A DNA stretch of 64,000 nucleotides from Dyadobacter alkalitolerans DSM 23607 (GCF_000428845.1 NZ_AUAS01000013.1:62001-126000); one strand, 5' to 3'; numbered from the stretch's first letter, positions 20,153 through 29,159 are shown. Notes: generated by a model not told the origin, from the sequence alone. Numbers and translations are program-made.

Positions 20153-21457
20153 TCACGGTTCATTACTAGATTGCACCTTTTTGGCAACTGCCTTTTTGAT
20201 GCCTCCCAGCAAGCTTTCCCTGAAAATAAAACATAGCGAGAACAGGACTAACGTAAAGCCCAGCAACACAACAAAGCCGAGATAATCGCTGTTGAACGCA
20301 TTGTTCAGGAAATGGCCCAGCAAAACGACCACCATGATCACAATCATAAATATAATGATCGCAATAAACGCGTAGTAGGAAAAAGGTGCGGTGATCTGGG
20401 CAATTTTCGCCTTGATCTCAGCCCTGATCGCATTCAGCTTGTCATCGATGAACTGCGTAACCGTGTCCATCATTTTATGCGTAACTTCCTTTGGATTAAC
20501 AGAGGTTGTGGCGTGCTGTGCATCTGCAACAGCCTGTGCTGGCTTATCCTGTTCCATTTCCCTCCTTACCATGAGCACCGCATGCTCATTAGGCGAGATT
20601 CCTACACCGTCTGTTTTCGCATAAACTTTGGTAAACTCTGCCCCGAAATAGAGGATAATAGAGGAATAATAAACCCAGGTCAAAAGGATGACGATTGAAG
20701 CGGAAGCACCGTAGGTTGCACCAAGATCCTGTTTTCCAAGATAAAAGCTGATACCAAACTTGCCAATTGCGAAAAGGATAGCCGTAAATGCCGCGCCGAC
20801 AATGCACTCTTTCCAACGCACATGGCCATCGGGCAATATTTTAAATATGACAGAAAAAAGTGCCGTAATGATCGCCATTACCAGGACGACATTCAATACA
20901 GAGAAAAAGATCACGGACACTTCCGAGAAATAGCGCTCCAAACGCGCGCTCATCAGGTCAACCAGAGTATTCACACCCAGGGAAACGATGAGCAAAAAAC
21001 CTAAGGTGATAATGATAGAGAAAGACAGCAGCCGGTTTTTAAGATATTGCAGCCATCCTTTTTTGGGTTTGGATTTGATAGACCATATGTAATTAATCGA
21101 ATCCTGTATCTCGGCAAAAACCCCGGTCGCACCAATGAGCAGCGTCACAATCCCGATTGTGGCGGCAAGTCCTGATTTATTGGATAGCTCCGCATTTTTT
21201 ATCAACTCCTGCAACTGCAAGGCAGCCTCCTTGCCGACCAGACCACTTATTTGCCCAAACAGCTCACCTTGAAATGCTTCCTTCCCAAATACAATGCTTA
21301 CGATCGAGATGATCACCAGCAGCATTGGAGCAAGGGAAAAAATAGTGTAATAGGATAGCGCGGCGCTTAATTTAAGGCAATTGTCTTCCATGAACTCTGA
21401 AAAACTGTCCTTGAAAAGCGATAAGAAAAACTTAGGTTTTGATGTAGTAGCGTCCAT
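20153..21457 (-). CDS. YihY/BrkB family inner-membrane protein
   Basis: The family consists of polytopic membrane proteins of uncertain function, once misannotated as RNase BN. The start at 21457 ('MDATTSKPKFFLS') gives 434 residues; a longer frame to 21556 would overlap the leader of the divergent gene. The family signature 'LSAALSYYTIFSLAPMLLVI' is near the start and 'TWVYYSSIILYFGAEFTKVY' in the middle, within about six membrane segments. Two further hydrophobic segments near the C-terminus (about 345-400) go beyond the core domain. Confidence 0.88.
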   Translation of the reverse strand: MDATTSKPKFFLSLFKDSFSEFMEDNCLKLSAALSYYTIFSLAPMLLVIISIVSIVFGKEAFQGELFGQISGLVGKEAALQLQELIKNAELSNKSGLAATIGIVTLLIGATGVFAEIQDSINYIWSIKSKPKKGWLQYLKNRLLSFSIIITLGFLLIVSLGVNTLVDLMSARLERYFSEVSVIFFSVLNVVLVMAIITALFSVIFKILPDGHVRWKECIVGAAFTAILFAIGKFGISFYLGKQDLGATYGASASIVILLTWVYYSSIILYFGAEFTKVYAKTDGVGISPNEHAVLMVRREMEQDKPAQAVADAQHATTSVNPKEVTHKMMDTVTQFIDDKLNAIRAEIKAKIAQITAPFSYYAFIAIIIFMIVIMVVVLLGHFLNNAFNSDYLGFVVLLGFTLVLFSLCFIFRESLLGGIKKAVAKKVQSSNEP

Positions 21458-21578
21458 TGTGAAGCATGCTTTCGTGTAAACGCCATTGGTAAATATCCAT
21501 GCCAGTTTGGGCCGCATTGCTGCGGGTATGATTTTTAAAGAAGCAGGCATCAACATTCAACAACTAATAATTCCAATC

Positions 21579-21941
21579 ATGAAAAAGGTAATTGCAAGCT
21601 TGATATTTACTTTCGCTGTTTCTGCATCGGTATACGCACAATCTACTACGCAGTCGACCAATCCGAAACAACAAGGAACTGCTACTGCGGACAGCAGCAA
21701 ATCCGGCGGAAAAAATGAAGGAACAGATACGCAGGGAACCACGCAAGGTGCCAATCACGAGATAGGGAACTCGAATGCCACCCAGCCTGGCAAAGCCGGA
21801 CAAGTGAATGGGTCTAACAAAACCAGCGGAACGGGTAAGGAAGGTAACGGCGCCAATGGCAAATCCAATGTGAATAAAATGAACAAAGGAGACGCTACAT
21901 TGAACAAAGGAAACAAATCAACTCCGAAGAAAGAGAACTGA
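21579..21941 (+). CDS. Small secreted low-complexity protein
   Basis: Starting at the ATG at 21579 the protein has 120 residues and a clean signal peptide ('MKKVIASLIFTFAVSASVYA'). The mature part is rich in Gly, Asn, Lys, Thr and Ser with no hydrophobic core, so it is probably disordered. It diverges from the BrkB gene with a 121-base gap and is followed by a terminator. The function is unknown. Confidence 0.6.
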   Translation: MKKVIASLIFTFAVSASVYAQSTTQSTNPKQQGTATADSSKSGGKNEGTDTQGTTQGANHEIGNSNATQPGKAGQVNGSNKTSGTGKEGNGANGKSNVNKMNKGDATLNKGNKSTPKKEN

Positions 21942-21980
21942 TCGAAAGGTAGAAACTGATTAAATAAATTGGTAAGAATG

Positions 21981-22012
21981 GTCTGTCCCGTCATTGGGCA
22001 GGCTATTTTTTT
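21981..22012 (+). terminator. Rho-independent terminator
   Basis: An 8-bp stem (21981-21988 with 21996-22003, two G-U pairs) and a 7-base loop are followed by TATTTTTTT. It ends the small secreted-protein gene. Confidence 0.65.
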
Positions 22013-22047
22013 ATAATTAAATCGAAAAGATGATCAGTCATAATGTG

Positions 22048-23064
22048 TCAAATCCTTGAAGTGGATTCGCGTACGATAAGCTCTCCCGAAAGCACCACTT
22101 CTTCGCCTGCAAAACCTGCTTTTTTAACGTGGATCAACAACAATTCACAGCTCTTGCGACCGATTTCGTAAGCAGGCTCAGCTACGGTGGACAATGTAGG
22201 TGATATAATCTCACAGATCGGATCATTCGTAAACCCAATAACACCGACTTCTCCCCCAATCCGAATGTTTTTACGCTTTAAAGCCACCATCGCACCAATG
22301 GCTTTACGATCATTGACTGCAAAAATCGCGTCAGGCTTTTCAGTATTTTCTGTGAATAGCTGGGCAACATCCGATTCTCCGTCTTTTTGAGAAAATCCCG
22401 AATAAACCACCCAATCATTATCAAAATCCAGGTCATGCTCCCGGAGTGCTTGCTGATAGCCGCGAAGTCTGTTTTCAGTCAGCAAGACACCTTTTGGGCC
22501 GGTAATATGCGCTATTTTTCTATATCCCCTTTCAATAAGATGATTTACAGCCTGATAGGCGCCGTTATAGTCGTCCTGCATGACCTTTGAAATACTGATC
22601 TCCTCGGGAACACGATCAAAAAACACAACCGGAAGCCCGTCGTCAATGAGTTCCTGGAAATGCCTGCAAGCGTCGGAAGGTGAAGAAACGCAAGCCAGTA
22701 AACCGTCCAGGCTGCTTAATGAAAGATCATGAACGATCTTTTTTTCCAGCTCCGGTGAATCGTTTGTAATGTACAAAATAATGCTATAACCCTTATGCTG
22801 AGCTACTTCCTGAATGCCGGTAATAACCGTTGAAAAATAATAATTGGTTATAGCCGGGATGATCACGCCAATCTTATGCGTGCTGCTTTTGACCAAACCC
22901 GTTGCATTAAAATTAGGCTTATAATGCATTTCCTCCGCTTTTTCTAGCACCAGCGTCCGCGTCTGCGGGCTCACGTCATAGGCATCCCGCAACGCCCTGG
23001 AAACCGTCGCGACGGAGATGCCGAGTGCTTTTGCAATGTCCTTGATGGTGGCTGGTCTTCGCAT
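22048..23064 (-). CDS. LacI family transcriptional regulator
   Basis: The 338 residues have the N-terminal LacI helix-turn-helix ('TIKDIAKALGISVATVSRAL', residues 6-25). The hinge and the periplasmic-binding-protein-like sensor domain follow, with 'KIGVIIPAITNYYFSTVITG' and 'PDAIFAVNDRKAIGAMVALK'. It diverges from the GH109 glycosidase gene. A palindrome centred on AACGTT lies between them and recurs upstream of susC, so the likely role is repression of this sugar locus in the absence of an inducer. The inducer is unknown. Confidence 0.95.
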   Translation of the reverse strand: MRRPATIKDIAKALGISVATVSRALRDAYDVSPQTRTLVLEKAEEMHYKPNFNATGLVKSSTHKIGVIIPAITNYYFSTVITGIQEVAQHKGYSIILYITNDSPELEKKIVHDLSLSSLDGLLACVSSPSDACRHFQELIDDGLPVVFFDRVPEEISISKVMQDDYNGAYQAVNHLIERGYRKIAHITGPKGVLLTENRLRGYQQALREHDLDFDNDWVVYSGFSQKDGESDVAQLFTENTEKPDAIFAVNDRKAIGAMVALKRKNIRIGGEVGVIGFTNDPICEIISPTLSTVAEPAYEIGRKSCELLLIHVKKAGFAGEEVVLSGELIVRESTSRI

Positions 23065-23103
23065 TGGTTTAGGGTCTGAAAGCTTGAAAAAACGTCAGTC
23101 GCT

Positions 23104-23121
23104 TTCGATAACGTTCTCGTT
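23104..23121. promoter_or_regulatory. Putative LacI-family operator in the lacI/GH109 intergenic region
   Basis: The 14-mer CGATAACGTTCTCG at 23106-23119 is palindromic around AACGTT with one mismatched pair. It lies about 40 bases before lacI and 72 bases before the GH109 gene. The half-site CGAGAACGTT occurs again at 29134-29143, and inverted at 29150-29159. Confidence 0.65.
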
Positions 23122-23192
23122 AATAATTAACTGCAATGTCAGCGATAGCTAATCGAATCGTTGTAAAATTGTAAGTATATCAAACTAAACCC

Positions 23193-24608
23193 ATGAAAAA
23201 AAGAGATTTCCTCAAACTTACCGGGCTGAGCAGCATCGGGTTGCTAAATGCCGGTTATGCAGGTGCCAGCCCGCTCGATCTGCCTGCCAGGATCGTCCCT
23301 GCGGCTCCGAAGTTTAACATGAGTGGTTATGCCGCGCCGAAAATTGAAACCGTTCGTATCGGATACATTGGGCTTGGTAACCGGGGCGGCGGGGCCATTC
23401 AAAGGATCAAAAAGCTGGAAAATGTGCAGGTAACCGCACTTTGCGATATCCGGACAGAAAAAGCCGAGGAAGCAAAAAAAACTTTTGAAGGCACGGGCCA
23501 TAACCCCAAAGTGTATTCCGGAACGGCCGATGCCTGGAAAAAAATGTGCGAGCAGGAAGATCTCGACCTCATTTACATTTGCACGCCATGGAGCCTGCAT
23601 GCACCAATGGCCGTTTTTGCAATGGAACATGGCAAGCACGCGGCCGTAGAAATCCCCGCCGCCGTCACAGTGGACGAATGCTGGCAGCTGGTTGAAACGT
23701 CAGAAAAAACAAAGAAGCATTGTATGATGCTCGAAAACTGCTGCTATGATTTTTTTGAATTACTAACCCTTAATATGGCCAGACAAGGCTATTTTGGCGA
23801 CATTATTCATGCCGAGGGTGCTTATATACACGACATTTATGATTCCTTTTTTGATAAATCCAAACGTTTCGACCTCTGGCGTCTGAAAGAAAACCAGCGT
23901 AACGGTAACCTCTATCCGACGCACGGGCTGGGGCCTGTTGCGCAGATCATGGACATTAACCGGGGCGATAAGATGGATTATCTGGTAAGCATGGCAAGCA
24001 ACGATTTTATGCTGCAAGCACGCGCTGAAAAGTTGGCGGCCGAAGATCCCGAGTTCAAACAATTCAAAGGGAAAAAGTTTCGTGGGAACATGAACACGAC
24101 AACCATCCGGACTGCAAAAGGCAGAACCATCATGTTGCAGCACGACGTGACTTCGCCGCGCGTTTATTCCAGGCTGCATGTGATCAGCGGCACCAAAGGC
24201 TCCGCGCAAAAATATCCATTGCCCGAAGGCCTGGCAGGAACTCCCGAAGGACGCATTGCCAAGGGTCATGAATGGTTGAAAGACGCGGAATTTAAAGCAT
24301 TGGAACAAAAATACCAGCCCGAAATCGTGAAAAGAATCGGCGAGCTGGCAAAGAAAGTAGGCGGTCACGGCGGCATGGATTTCCTGATGGACTGGCGCCT
24401 AATCGACTGCCTCAGAAACGGCCTCCCACTGGATCAGGACGTTTATGACGCCGCTTCATGGAGCGTGATCTCGCCGCTGAGCGAATGGTCCGTAGCGCAT
24501 CGCTCCAATTCCATCGACATTCCCGATTTCACTGCCGGGGCCTGGAAATCCAACAAGCCCGTAGACATTGCCCTTTCGCAAGGCGGCAATACGGGTGTGA
24601 AATCGTAA
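23193..24608 (+). CDS. GH109-type NAD-dependent glycosidase (alpha-N-acetylgalactosaminidase family), exported
   Basis: GH109 enzymes are Gfo/Idh/MocA-fold glycosidases that use bound NAD+ to cleave terminal alpha-GalNAc by oxidation and elimination. The 471 residues start with a signal sequence ('KKRDFLKLTGLSSIGLLNAG'). The Rossmann motif 'GYIGLGNRGGG' is near 58-68. The family landmarks 'VDECWQLVETSEKTKKHCMM', 'GNLYPTHGLGPVAQIMDINR' and 'DVYDAASWSVISPLSEWSV' resemble the characterised Elizabethkingia enzyme as I remember it. The usual EKP of the dehydrogenases is absent ('VEIPAAV'), as in GH109. The true substrate may differ from GalNAc. It leads the putative LacI-controlled run. Confidence 0.82.
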   Translation: MKKRDFLKLTGLSSIGLLNAGYAGASPLDLPARIVPAAPKFNMSGYAAPKIETVRIGYIGLGNRGGGAIQRIKKLENVQVTALCDIRTEKAEEAKKTFEGTGHNPKVYSGTADAWKKMCEQEDLDLIYICTPWSLHAPMAVFAMEHGKHAAVEIPAAVTVDECWQLVETSEKTKKHCMMLENCCYDFFELLTLNMARQGYFGDIIHAEGAYIHDIYDSFFDKSKRFDLWRLKENQRNGNLYPTHGLGPVAQIMDINRGDKMDYLVSMASNDFMLQARAEKLAAEDPEFKQFKGKKFRGNMNTTTIRTAKGRTIMLQHDVTSPRVYSRLHVISGTKGSAQKYPLPEGLAGTPEGRIAKGHEWLKDAEFKALEQKYQPEIVKRIGELAKKVGGHGGMDFLMDWRLIDCLRNGLPLDQDVYDAASWSVISPLSEWSVAHRSNSIDIPDFTAGAWKSNKPVDIALSQGGNTGVKS

Positions 24609-24649
24609 TTTTTGAGTTAAAATAAAATCTTAATCAAGAACAGATTGTA

Positions 24650-25399
24650 ATGAAAGTTGTCATTTCGGAGACTAAGGAAGAGTTGGGAACACAAGCGGCA
24701 ACGCTTGCAGCAGAGCTGATCCGCAAAACCATCGCAGAAAAGGGGTTTGCGAACATTATCCTCGCCACAGGAACCAGCCAGTTTCAAACTTTGGAACAAT
24801 TAATAAAAGAAGAAAACATAGACTGGGACAAGGTTACCATGTTCCATCTCGATGAATTCATCGCTTTACCATTGGCCCATGCAGCGAGTTTCAGGAAATA
24901 TTTAAAGGAACGTTTTCTGGATAAAGTGCCTCCGTTAAAAGCCGTTCACCTGATCAATGGCGAAGGCAACATTACGGCGGAAATCGAGAATCTGAACAGC
25001 ATTATCAGCAACCACCCGATCGACGTAGCATTGGTGGGCATTGGTGAGAACGGGCATCTGGCTTTCAATGATCCTCCCGCAGATTTTGAAAACGAAAACC
25101 CATATCACGTCGTGAACCTGGACGAACCTTGCCGCATGCAGCAAATGGGAGAGGGCTGGTTTGGTTCGTTGGACGAGGTGCCCTTGCAGGCCATTAGCAT
25201 GACAGTGAAGCAGATCATGAAGTCGGAACACATTGTCTGCTCAGTGCCGGATGAGCGTAAGGCGCTGGCTGTGAGGAATAGTCTGATGGAGGAAGTAAGC
25301 AACATTTATCCGGCGAGCATCTTGCAAAATCATGCACATTGCACATTTTTCCTGGATAAAAGCTCCGCATCCCTGCTGTCCGAAAGTGTGATTGCCTAA
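24650..25399 (+). CDS. nagB: Glucosamine-6-phosphate deaminase family protein (NagB-like)
   Basis: NagB converts glucosamine-6-phosphate to fructose-6-phosphate and ammonia. The 249 residues match the isomerase/deaminase fold. 'ILATGTSQFQTL' is near 37-48, the catalytic-base segment 'FHLDEFIAL' has D68, and 'GIGENGHLAFNDPPADF' includes the expected active-site histidine. It is cytoplasmic. It follows the GH109 gene by 41 bases and precedes the hydrolase gene by 12 bases, so it is probably in one operon. This implies that the sugar taken up is an amino sugar. The related 6-phosphogluconolactonase or galactosamine-6-phosphate deaminase activities are alternatives. Confidence 0.85.
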   Translation: MKVVISETKEELGTQAATLAAELIRKTIAEKGFANIILATGTSQFQTLEQLIKEENIDWDKVTMFHLDEFIALPLAHAASFRKYLKERFLDKVPPLKAVHLINGEGNITAEIENLNSIISNHPIDVALVGIGENGHLAFNDPPADFENENPYHVVNLDEPCRMQQMGEGWFGSLDEVPLQAISMTVKQIMKSEHIVCSVPDERKALAVRNSLMEEVSNIYPASILQNHAHCTFFLDKSSASLLSESVIA

Positions 25400-25411
25400 C
25401 CCAACTACGAT

Positions 25412-26713
25412 ATGAAACCTGAAAATCCGGAGGGAAACAATGAGCGGCGGGAATTTTTGAAAGCGTCATTGACTGCCATGGCAATTCCGCTTAGCTTTGA
25501 CATTCATGCAATTTCAAATTTTATCCCAGCGCAAAACATGGTTTCTGAAAACGCATCTTTACCTGGCAAAAGCATTATCGGCGACTATGGAAGCTGGGCT
25601 GCCTCATTATTGAAGCCCGTTCCGCCGCTTTCGTTCAGGGATCCCAAATGGAAAGATCTTGCAACCTGGAAAAAAGAAGCCTATGCAAAAGCGCAGGAAC
25701 TGATCGCCAGCCCGCCGAAGTCACCTTTGCCAAAAGTTACGGTCGAAAAAAAATACATTTACGACGGTCTGGAAATCGAAGAAATTTCCTGGCAATTGCC
25801 GTACGGCCGCAAAACCCAGGCCATTGTATTGAAGCCGCAAGGCACCACCAGGCCGCTTCCTGCTATCCTGGGCTTGCATGACCATGGTGGTAAGAAGTAT
25901 TTCGGATATCGTAAAATTGTCAAAACCGCAGATGAACAGCACCCGCTGCTGGTGGAGCACCGCGCAACCGATTACAGCGGAATAGCCTGGGCCAATGAAG
26001 TCGCCAAGCGTGGCTATGTGGTGCTGGTCCATGACACGTTCACATTCGGGAGCCGTCGCGTCATGTATGAAGATGTGGAAGGTTTAACCTGGGGCGACGT
26101 GGACACAACGGGAAAGTCGGACCAGGATCCTGAAAAAAGTGAGCACATTGAAACCTATAATCAATGGTCCGGCGCGCACGAGCATGTCATGTCCAAGTCG
26201 CTTTTCAGTGCCGGGACAACCTGGCCGGGCGTTTTCCTGGCCGAAGATCAGGTCGCGCTCGATATTTTGGAAAAGCGTAAGGACGTGGATCCGCAACGTA
26301 TAGGGTGTGGCGGTTTGTCTGGTGGCGGTTTGCGGACTGTTTATCTGGGCGGAATGGATCCGCGCATCAAATGCGCAGTATGCGTTGGTTTCATGACCAC
26401 CTGGACAGATTTGATTTTAACAAAATCTGTAACCCACACCTGGATGACTTACACGCCGCTTTTGCCCAAGTATATGGATTTTCCAGAAATCCTGGGGCTA
26501 AGAGTGCCCTTGCCAACATTGGTTCAGAACAACAACCAGGACGAACTTTACACGCTTCCCGAGATGAAAAAGGCAGATAAAGTTTTAGGAGATGTGTACA
26601 AAAAAGCGGGTGCACCGGATAAGTATCTGGCCAAATTCTACGACGGCGAACACAAGTTTGACGCTGCAATGCAGAAAGACGCATTCGACTGGTTTGACAA
26701 GTGGCTTAAATAA
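25412..26713 (+). CDS. Exported alpha/beta-hydrolase (dienelactone hydrolase/acetyl-xylan-esterase-like)
   Basis: The 433 residues begin with a probable export signal ('RREFLKASLTAMAIPLSFDI'). An alpha/beta-hydrolase domain follows. The nucleophile is S303 in 'GLSGGG' and the likely catalytic histidine is H414 in 'GEHKFD'. An oxyanion-type segment 'LGLHDHGGKKYFGY' precedes them. The family often removes acetyl or other ester groups from sugars; the actual substrate is unknown. It is in the run with nagB and the Gfo/Idh gene. A close paralogue without the signal is encoded at 34450-35628. Confidence 0.82.
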   Translation: MKPENPEGNNERREFLKASLTAMAIPLSFDIHAISNFIPAQNMVSENASLPGKSIIGDYGSWAASLLKPVPPLSFRDPKWKDLATWKKEAYAKAQELIASPPKSPLPKVTVEKKYIYDGLEIEEISWQLPYGRKTQAIVLKPQGTTRPLPAILGLHDHGGKKYFGYRKIVKTADEQHPLLVEHRATDYSGIAWANEVAKRGYVVLVHDTFTFGSRRVMYEDVEGLTWGDVDTTGKSDQDPEKSEHIETYNQWSGAHEHVMSKSLFSAGTTWPGVFLAEDQVALDILEKRKDVDPQRIGCGGLSGGGLRTVYLGGMDPRIKCAVCVGFMTTWTDLILTKSVTHTWMTYTPLLPKYMDFPEILGLRVPLPTLVQNNNQDELYTLPEMKKADKVLGDVYKKAGAPDKYLAKFYDGEHKFDAAMQKDAFDWFDKWLK

Positions 26714-26827
26714 TGTTGAAGGTCAGAGTCATAATCAATAATAAAATAGTAATCAGGAGACTCACCATTATGGATGAATCACAAAATTGCTTACATTTAC
26801 GGGTACGTGCCCGTAACCAAATCACTC

Positions 26828-28042
26828 ATGGCAGCTCAATCCACTTCCCGCAGACATTTCATTACAACTGGCTTAACCGCAGCCGCAGGGTTGTCGGTGA
26901 TCGCCAATCCGCTTTTTGCAGCGCGGTCAGGAGCCGTTGACAGAATTCGTTTGGGCATCATCGGCACGGGTTCCCGGGGAGCCGGCCTGTGCACATTGAT
27001 CAAGGAAATGCCGGAAATTGCGCTGGTAGCATGCTGCGATACCATTCCTGAAAACCTGCAAAAGGGATTAAGCCTGGCCGAAAAAGGAGCAAAAGGTTAT
27101 TCGGATTATCGCAAGTTGCTCGAAGATAAAAGCCTGGATGCGGTCATTATAGCCACACCGCTCTATCTGCATTATCCCATGGCTGTTGCCGCTATACAGG
27201 CTGGGAAGCACATTTATCTTGAAAAATCAATGACTTACGACATTCCGCAGGCCATTGATCTGGTCAAAAAAGTGCGTGATTCGAAACTCATTTTTCAAAT
27301 CGGCTATCAGTATCGTTACTATGGCCTTTATCATCGCGTTAAGGAAATAATCAAGGAAAACTGGCTGGGCAAAATCACCCATTTCGAATGTCAGTATAAC
27401 CGAAATTCCAACTGGCGTTTTCCTGTAAAAGACCCGAAAATGGAGCGCCAGATCAATTGGAGAATGTATCGTGAATATTGTGGCGGTCCGCTTTCTGAGC
27501 TTTGCGCGCACGAAATTGATGTCGTAAATTATCTCGTCGACAGCCATCCAATGAAGGTGGTCGGGCTGGGAGGCATTAATTATTGGAAAGATGGCCGCGA
27601 TACTTACGACAACATCCGGACGGTTTACGATTATCCGGGCGGCGTGAAAGCCAGCGTAACTTCGGTGTTATCAAATGCTTATAATGGTTATAGCATCAGG
27701 ATTTTAGGGGATAAAGCAACCGTGGAAATCCTGCGCGATAAAGCATACATTTACGCAGAATCCACCAACAATGCCAAAGGAACCGTGGACGGGGTCACAG
27801 GCGCAACATTGGCTGTGACCACGCAAGGTAAAGGCATGGAAGTAGTTTACGGAAAACCCGGCGAAGAAAGTCTGGAACCCACCGTTTATGCTTTGCAGGA
27901 TTTTATAAAATGCATTAAGGATAAAAAACAGCCTATTTCCAATGTCGAAACGGGCCGCGACGGCTCTATTGCGATCCATATGGGCAATGCGGCTGCGGAC
28001 ACGGAAGCTGTGCAGATCTGGAAACCGGAATACTCCGTTTAA
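26828..28042 (+). CDS. Exported Gfo/Idh/MocA family oxidoreductase with a putative flavinylation motif
   Basis: The frame is open from 26774, but the ATG at 26828 ('MAAQSTSRRHFITTGLTAAA') places a twin-arginine signal at the N-terminus and gives 404 residues. The NAD(P)-binding motif 'GIIGTGSRGAG' is near 41-51. The catalytic segment reads 'IYLEKSMTYDI', EKS in place of the usual EKP. At residues 321-327 the protein reads D-G-V-T-G-A-T, a match to the Dxx(S/T)GAT motif that ApbE modifies with FMN on the last threonine (here T327). The apbE gene starts 3 bases after its stop codon. The two other Gfo/Idh-type proteins in the window lack the motif. The substrate is unknown; a sugar or sugar lactone is expected. 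Confidence 0.88.
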   Translation: MAAQSTSRRHFITTGLTAAAGLSVIANPLFAARSGAVDRIRLGIIGTGSRGAGLCTLIKEMPEIALVACCDTIPENLQKGLSLAEKGAKGYSDYRKLLEDKSLDAVIIATPLYLHYPMAVAAIQAGKHIYLEKSMTYDIPQAIDLVKKVRDSKLIFQIGYQYRYYGLYHRVKEIIKENWLGKITHFECQYNRNSNWRFPVKDPKMERQINWRMYREYCGGPLSELCAHEIDVVNYLVDSHPMKVVGLGGINYWKDGRDTYDNIRTVYDYPGGVKASVTSVLSNAYNGYSIRILGDKATVEILRDKAYIYAESTNNAKGTVDGVTGATLAVTTQGKGMEVVYGKPGEESLEPTVYALQDFIKCIKDKKQPISNVETGRDGSIAIHMGNAAADTEAVQIWKPEYSV

Positions 28043-28045
28043 GCC

Positions 28046-29083
28046 ATGCGGCTTTCAAACTATAGACAATTTTTGCTCGCAGGCATAGCCATCCTGGTTT
28101 TGCCTGCTTTTTGCATTCTGGATATTCGGGAAACTAAATCGTTCAAGCGTTTTCAAATCACTGGTTTAGCACAGGGAACGAGCTATGCGATCACTTACTA
28201 TGCTGGATTTGAATCAGTGAGAAAATCGCAGATCGACAGCATTTTCGGCCAGCTGGATCATTCACTTTCTATTTATACTCCCAATTCAATCATCAGCCGG
28301 TTCAATGCATCCGATTCCGGTGTGGACATTGATGACCATTTTTACAATGTGGTCAGGAAATCGCAGGAAATTTTTAAGGAAACGGAGGGCGCATTTGACA
28401 TAACCGTTTATCCACTCGTTCGGGCGTGGGGATTTGGGAATGAACGGGTTAGTGCCATTCCGGACTCTGCTGAAATTCAATCTTTAATGCCTTGCATTGG
28501 CTCGGAAAAGCTGCATTTAAGCCATAGCCGGCTTACTAAGGATCTGCCTTGCATTAAAATTGACGTTAATGGCATTGCACAGGGTTATAGCGTAGATGTA
28601 ATGGCTAATTTTCTGGAATCCAATGGTATATCAAATTATTTGGTCGAAATAGGAGGAGAAATAAGGGTTAAGGGTAAAAAGTATCCCGAAAATACGGCCA
28701 TGTCCATCGGCATTGAAAAACCTGCTGAAAATGAATTCCAGGCCGCAGGCATCCGGCAGGTTATTCAGGTTCCGGATGGCGCGGTTACCACATCGGGAAG
28801 TTACCGCAACTTCCGCAAGCTCGGTTCGCGGCGGATCTCCCACATTATAAATCCGAAAACGGGTTATCCCGCATCGACAGAAATAATCAGCGCAACCGTG
28901 ATCGCCGACGATGCTATAACCGCCGACGGATATGATAATGCATTGCTCCTCATGGGTTTAGATCATGCAATGGAATTTTTGAAAAAGCGTAAAAACCTGC
29001 ACGCCTATTTCATTTTCCAAAAGCCGGACAGCACCATTGCCGACACAACCACCGCCGAATTCAGTAAGTTTTTAAAGCCCTGA
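28046..29083 (+). CDS. apbE: FAD:protein FMN transferase ApbE
   Basis: ApbE acts outside the cytoplasm. It splits FAD and attaches FMN covalently to a threonine of target proteins such as NqrB, NqrC and RnfG. The 345 residues have an N-terminal membrane anchor or signal (about 8-26), then 'DVNGIAQGYSVDVMANFLE', 'YLVEIGGEIRVKG', 'HIINPKTGYP' and 'ADGYDNALLLMG'. In the last motif the magnesium-binding threonine of most ApbE proteins (ADxxxT) is Asn. It follows the Gfo/Idh gene by 3 bases. No NqrBC, Rnf or FMN-binding-domain gene lies in the window, so the neighbour is the best candidate target. Confidence 0.92.
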   Translation: MRLSNYRQFLLAGIAILVLPAFCILDIRETKSFKRFQITGLAQGTSYAITYYAGFESVRKSQIDSIFGQLDHSLSIYTPNSIISRFNASDSGVDIDDHFYNVVRKSQEIFKETEGAFDITVYPLVRAWGFGNERVSAIPDSAEIQSLMPCIGSEKLHLSHSRLTKDLPCIKIDVNGIAQGYSVDVMANFLESNGISNYLVEIGGEIRVKGKKYPENTAMSIGIEKPAENEFQAAGIRQVIQVPDGAVTTSGSYRNFRKLGSRRISHIINPKTGYPASTEIISATVIADDAITADGYDNALLLMGLDHAMEFLKKRKNLHAYFIFQKPDSTIADTTTAEFSKFLKP

Positions 29084-29133
29084 TAGAAGCGTTTATATTC
29101 CCAAACCTTCATTGTAACCACTTCTGCCATTTT

Positions 29134-29159
29134 CGAGAACGTTAACGGTAACGTTCTCG
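29134..29159. promoter_or_regulatory. Double AACGTT palindrome upstream of susC, putative LacI-family operator
   Basis: The 26-base site is an almost perfect inverted repeat. Its outer halves are CGAGAACGTT (29134-29143) and AACGTTCTCG (29150-29159). It contains two AACGTT cores 12 bases apart and shares the half-site seen upstream of the GH109 gene. It lies about 165 bases before susC. Confidence 0.65.

Noticed and set aside
26713..26940. 75-codon frame between the hydrolase and Gfo/Idh genes
   Set aside because: It overlaps the Tat signal of the Gfo/Idh gene in another frame and has no protein-like features.
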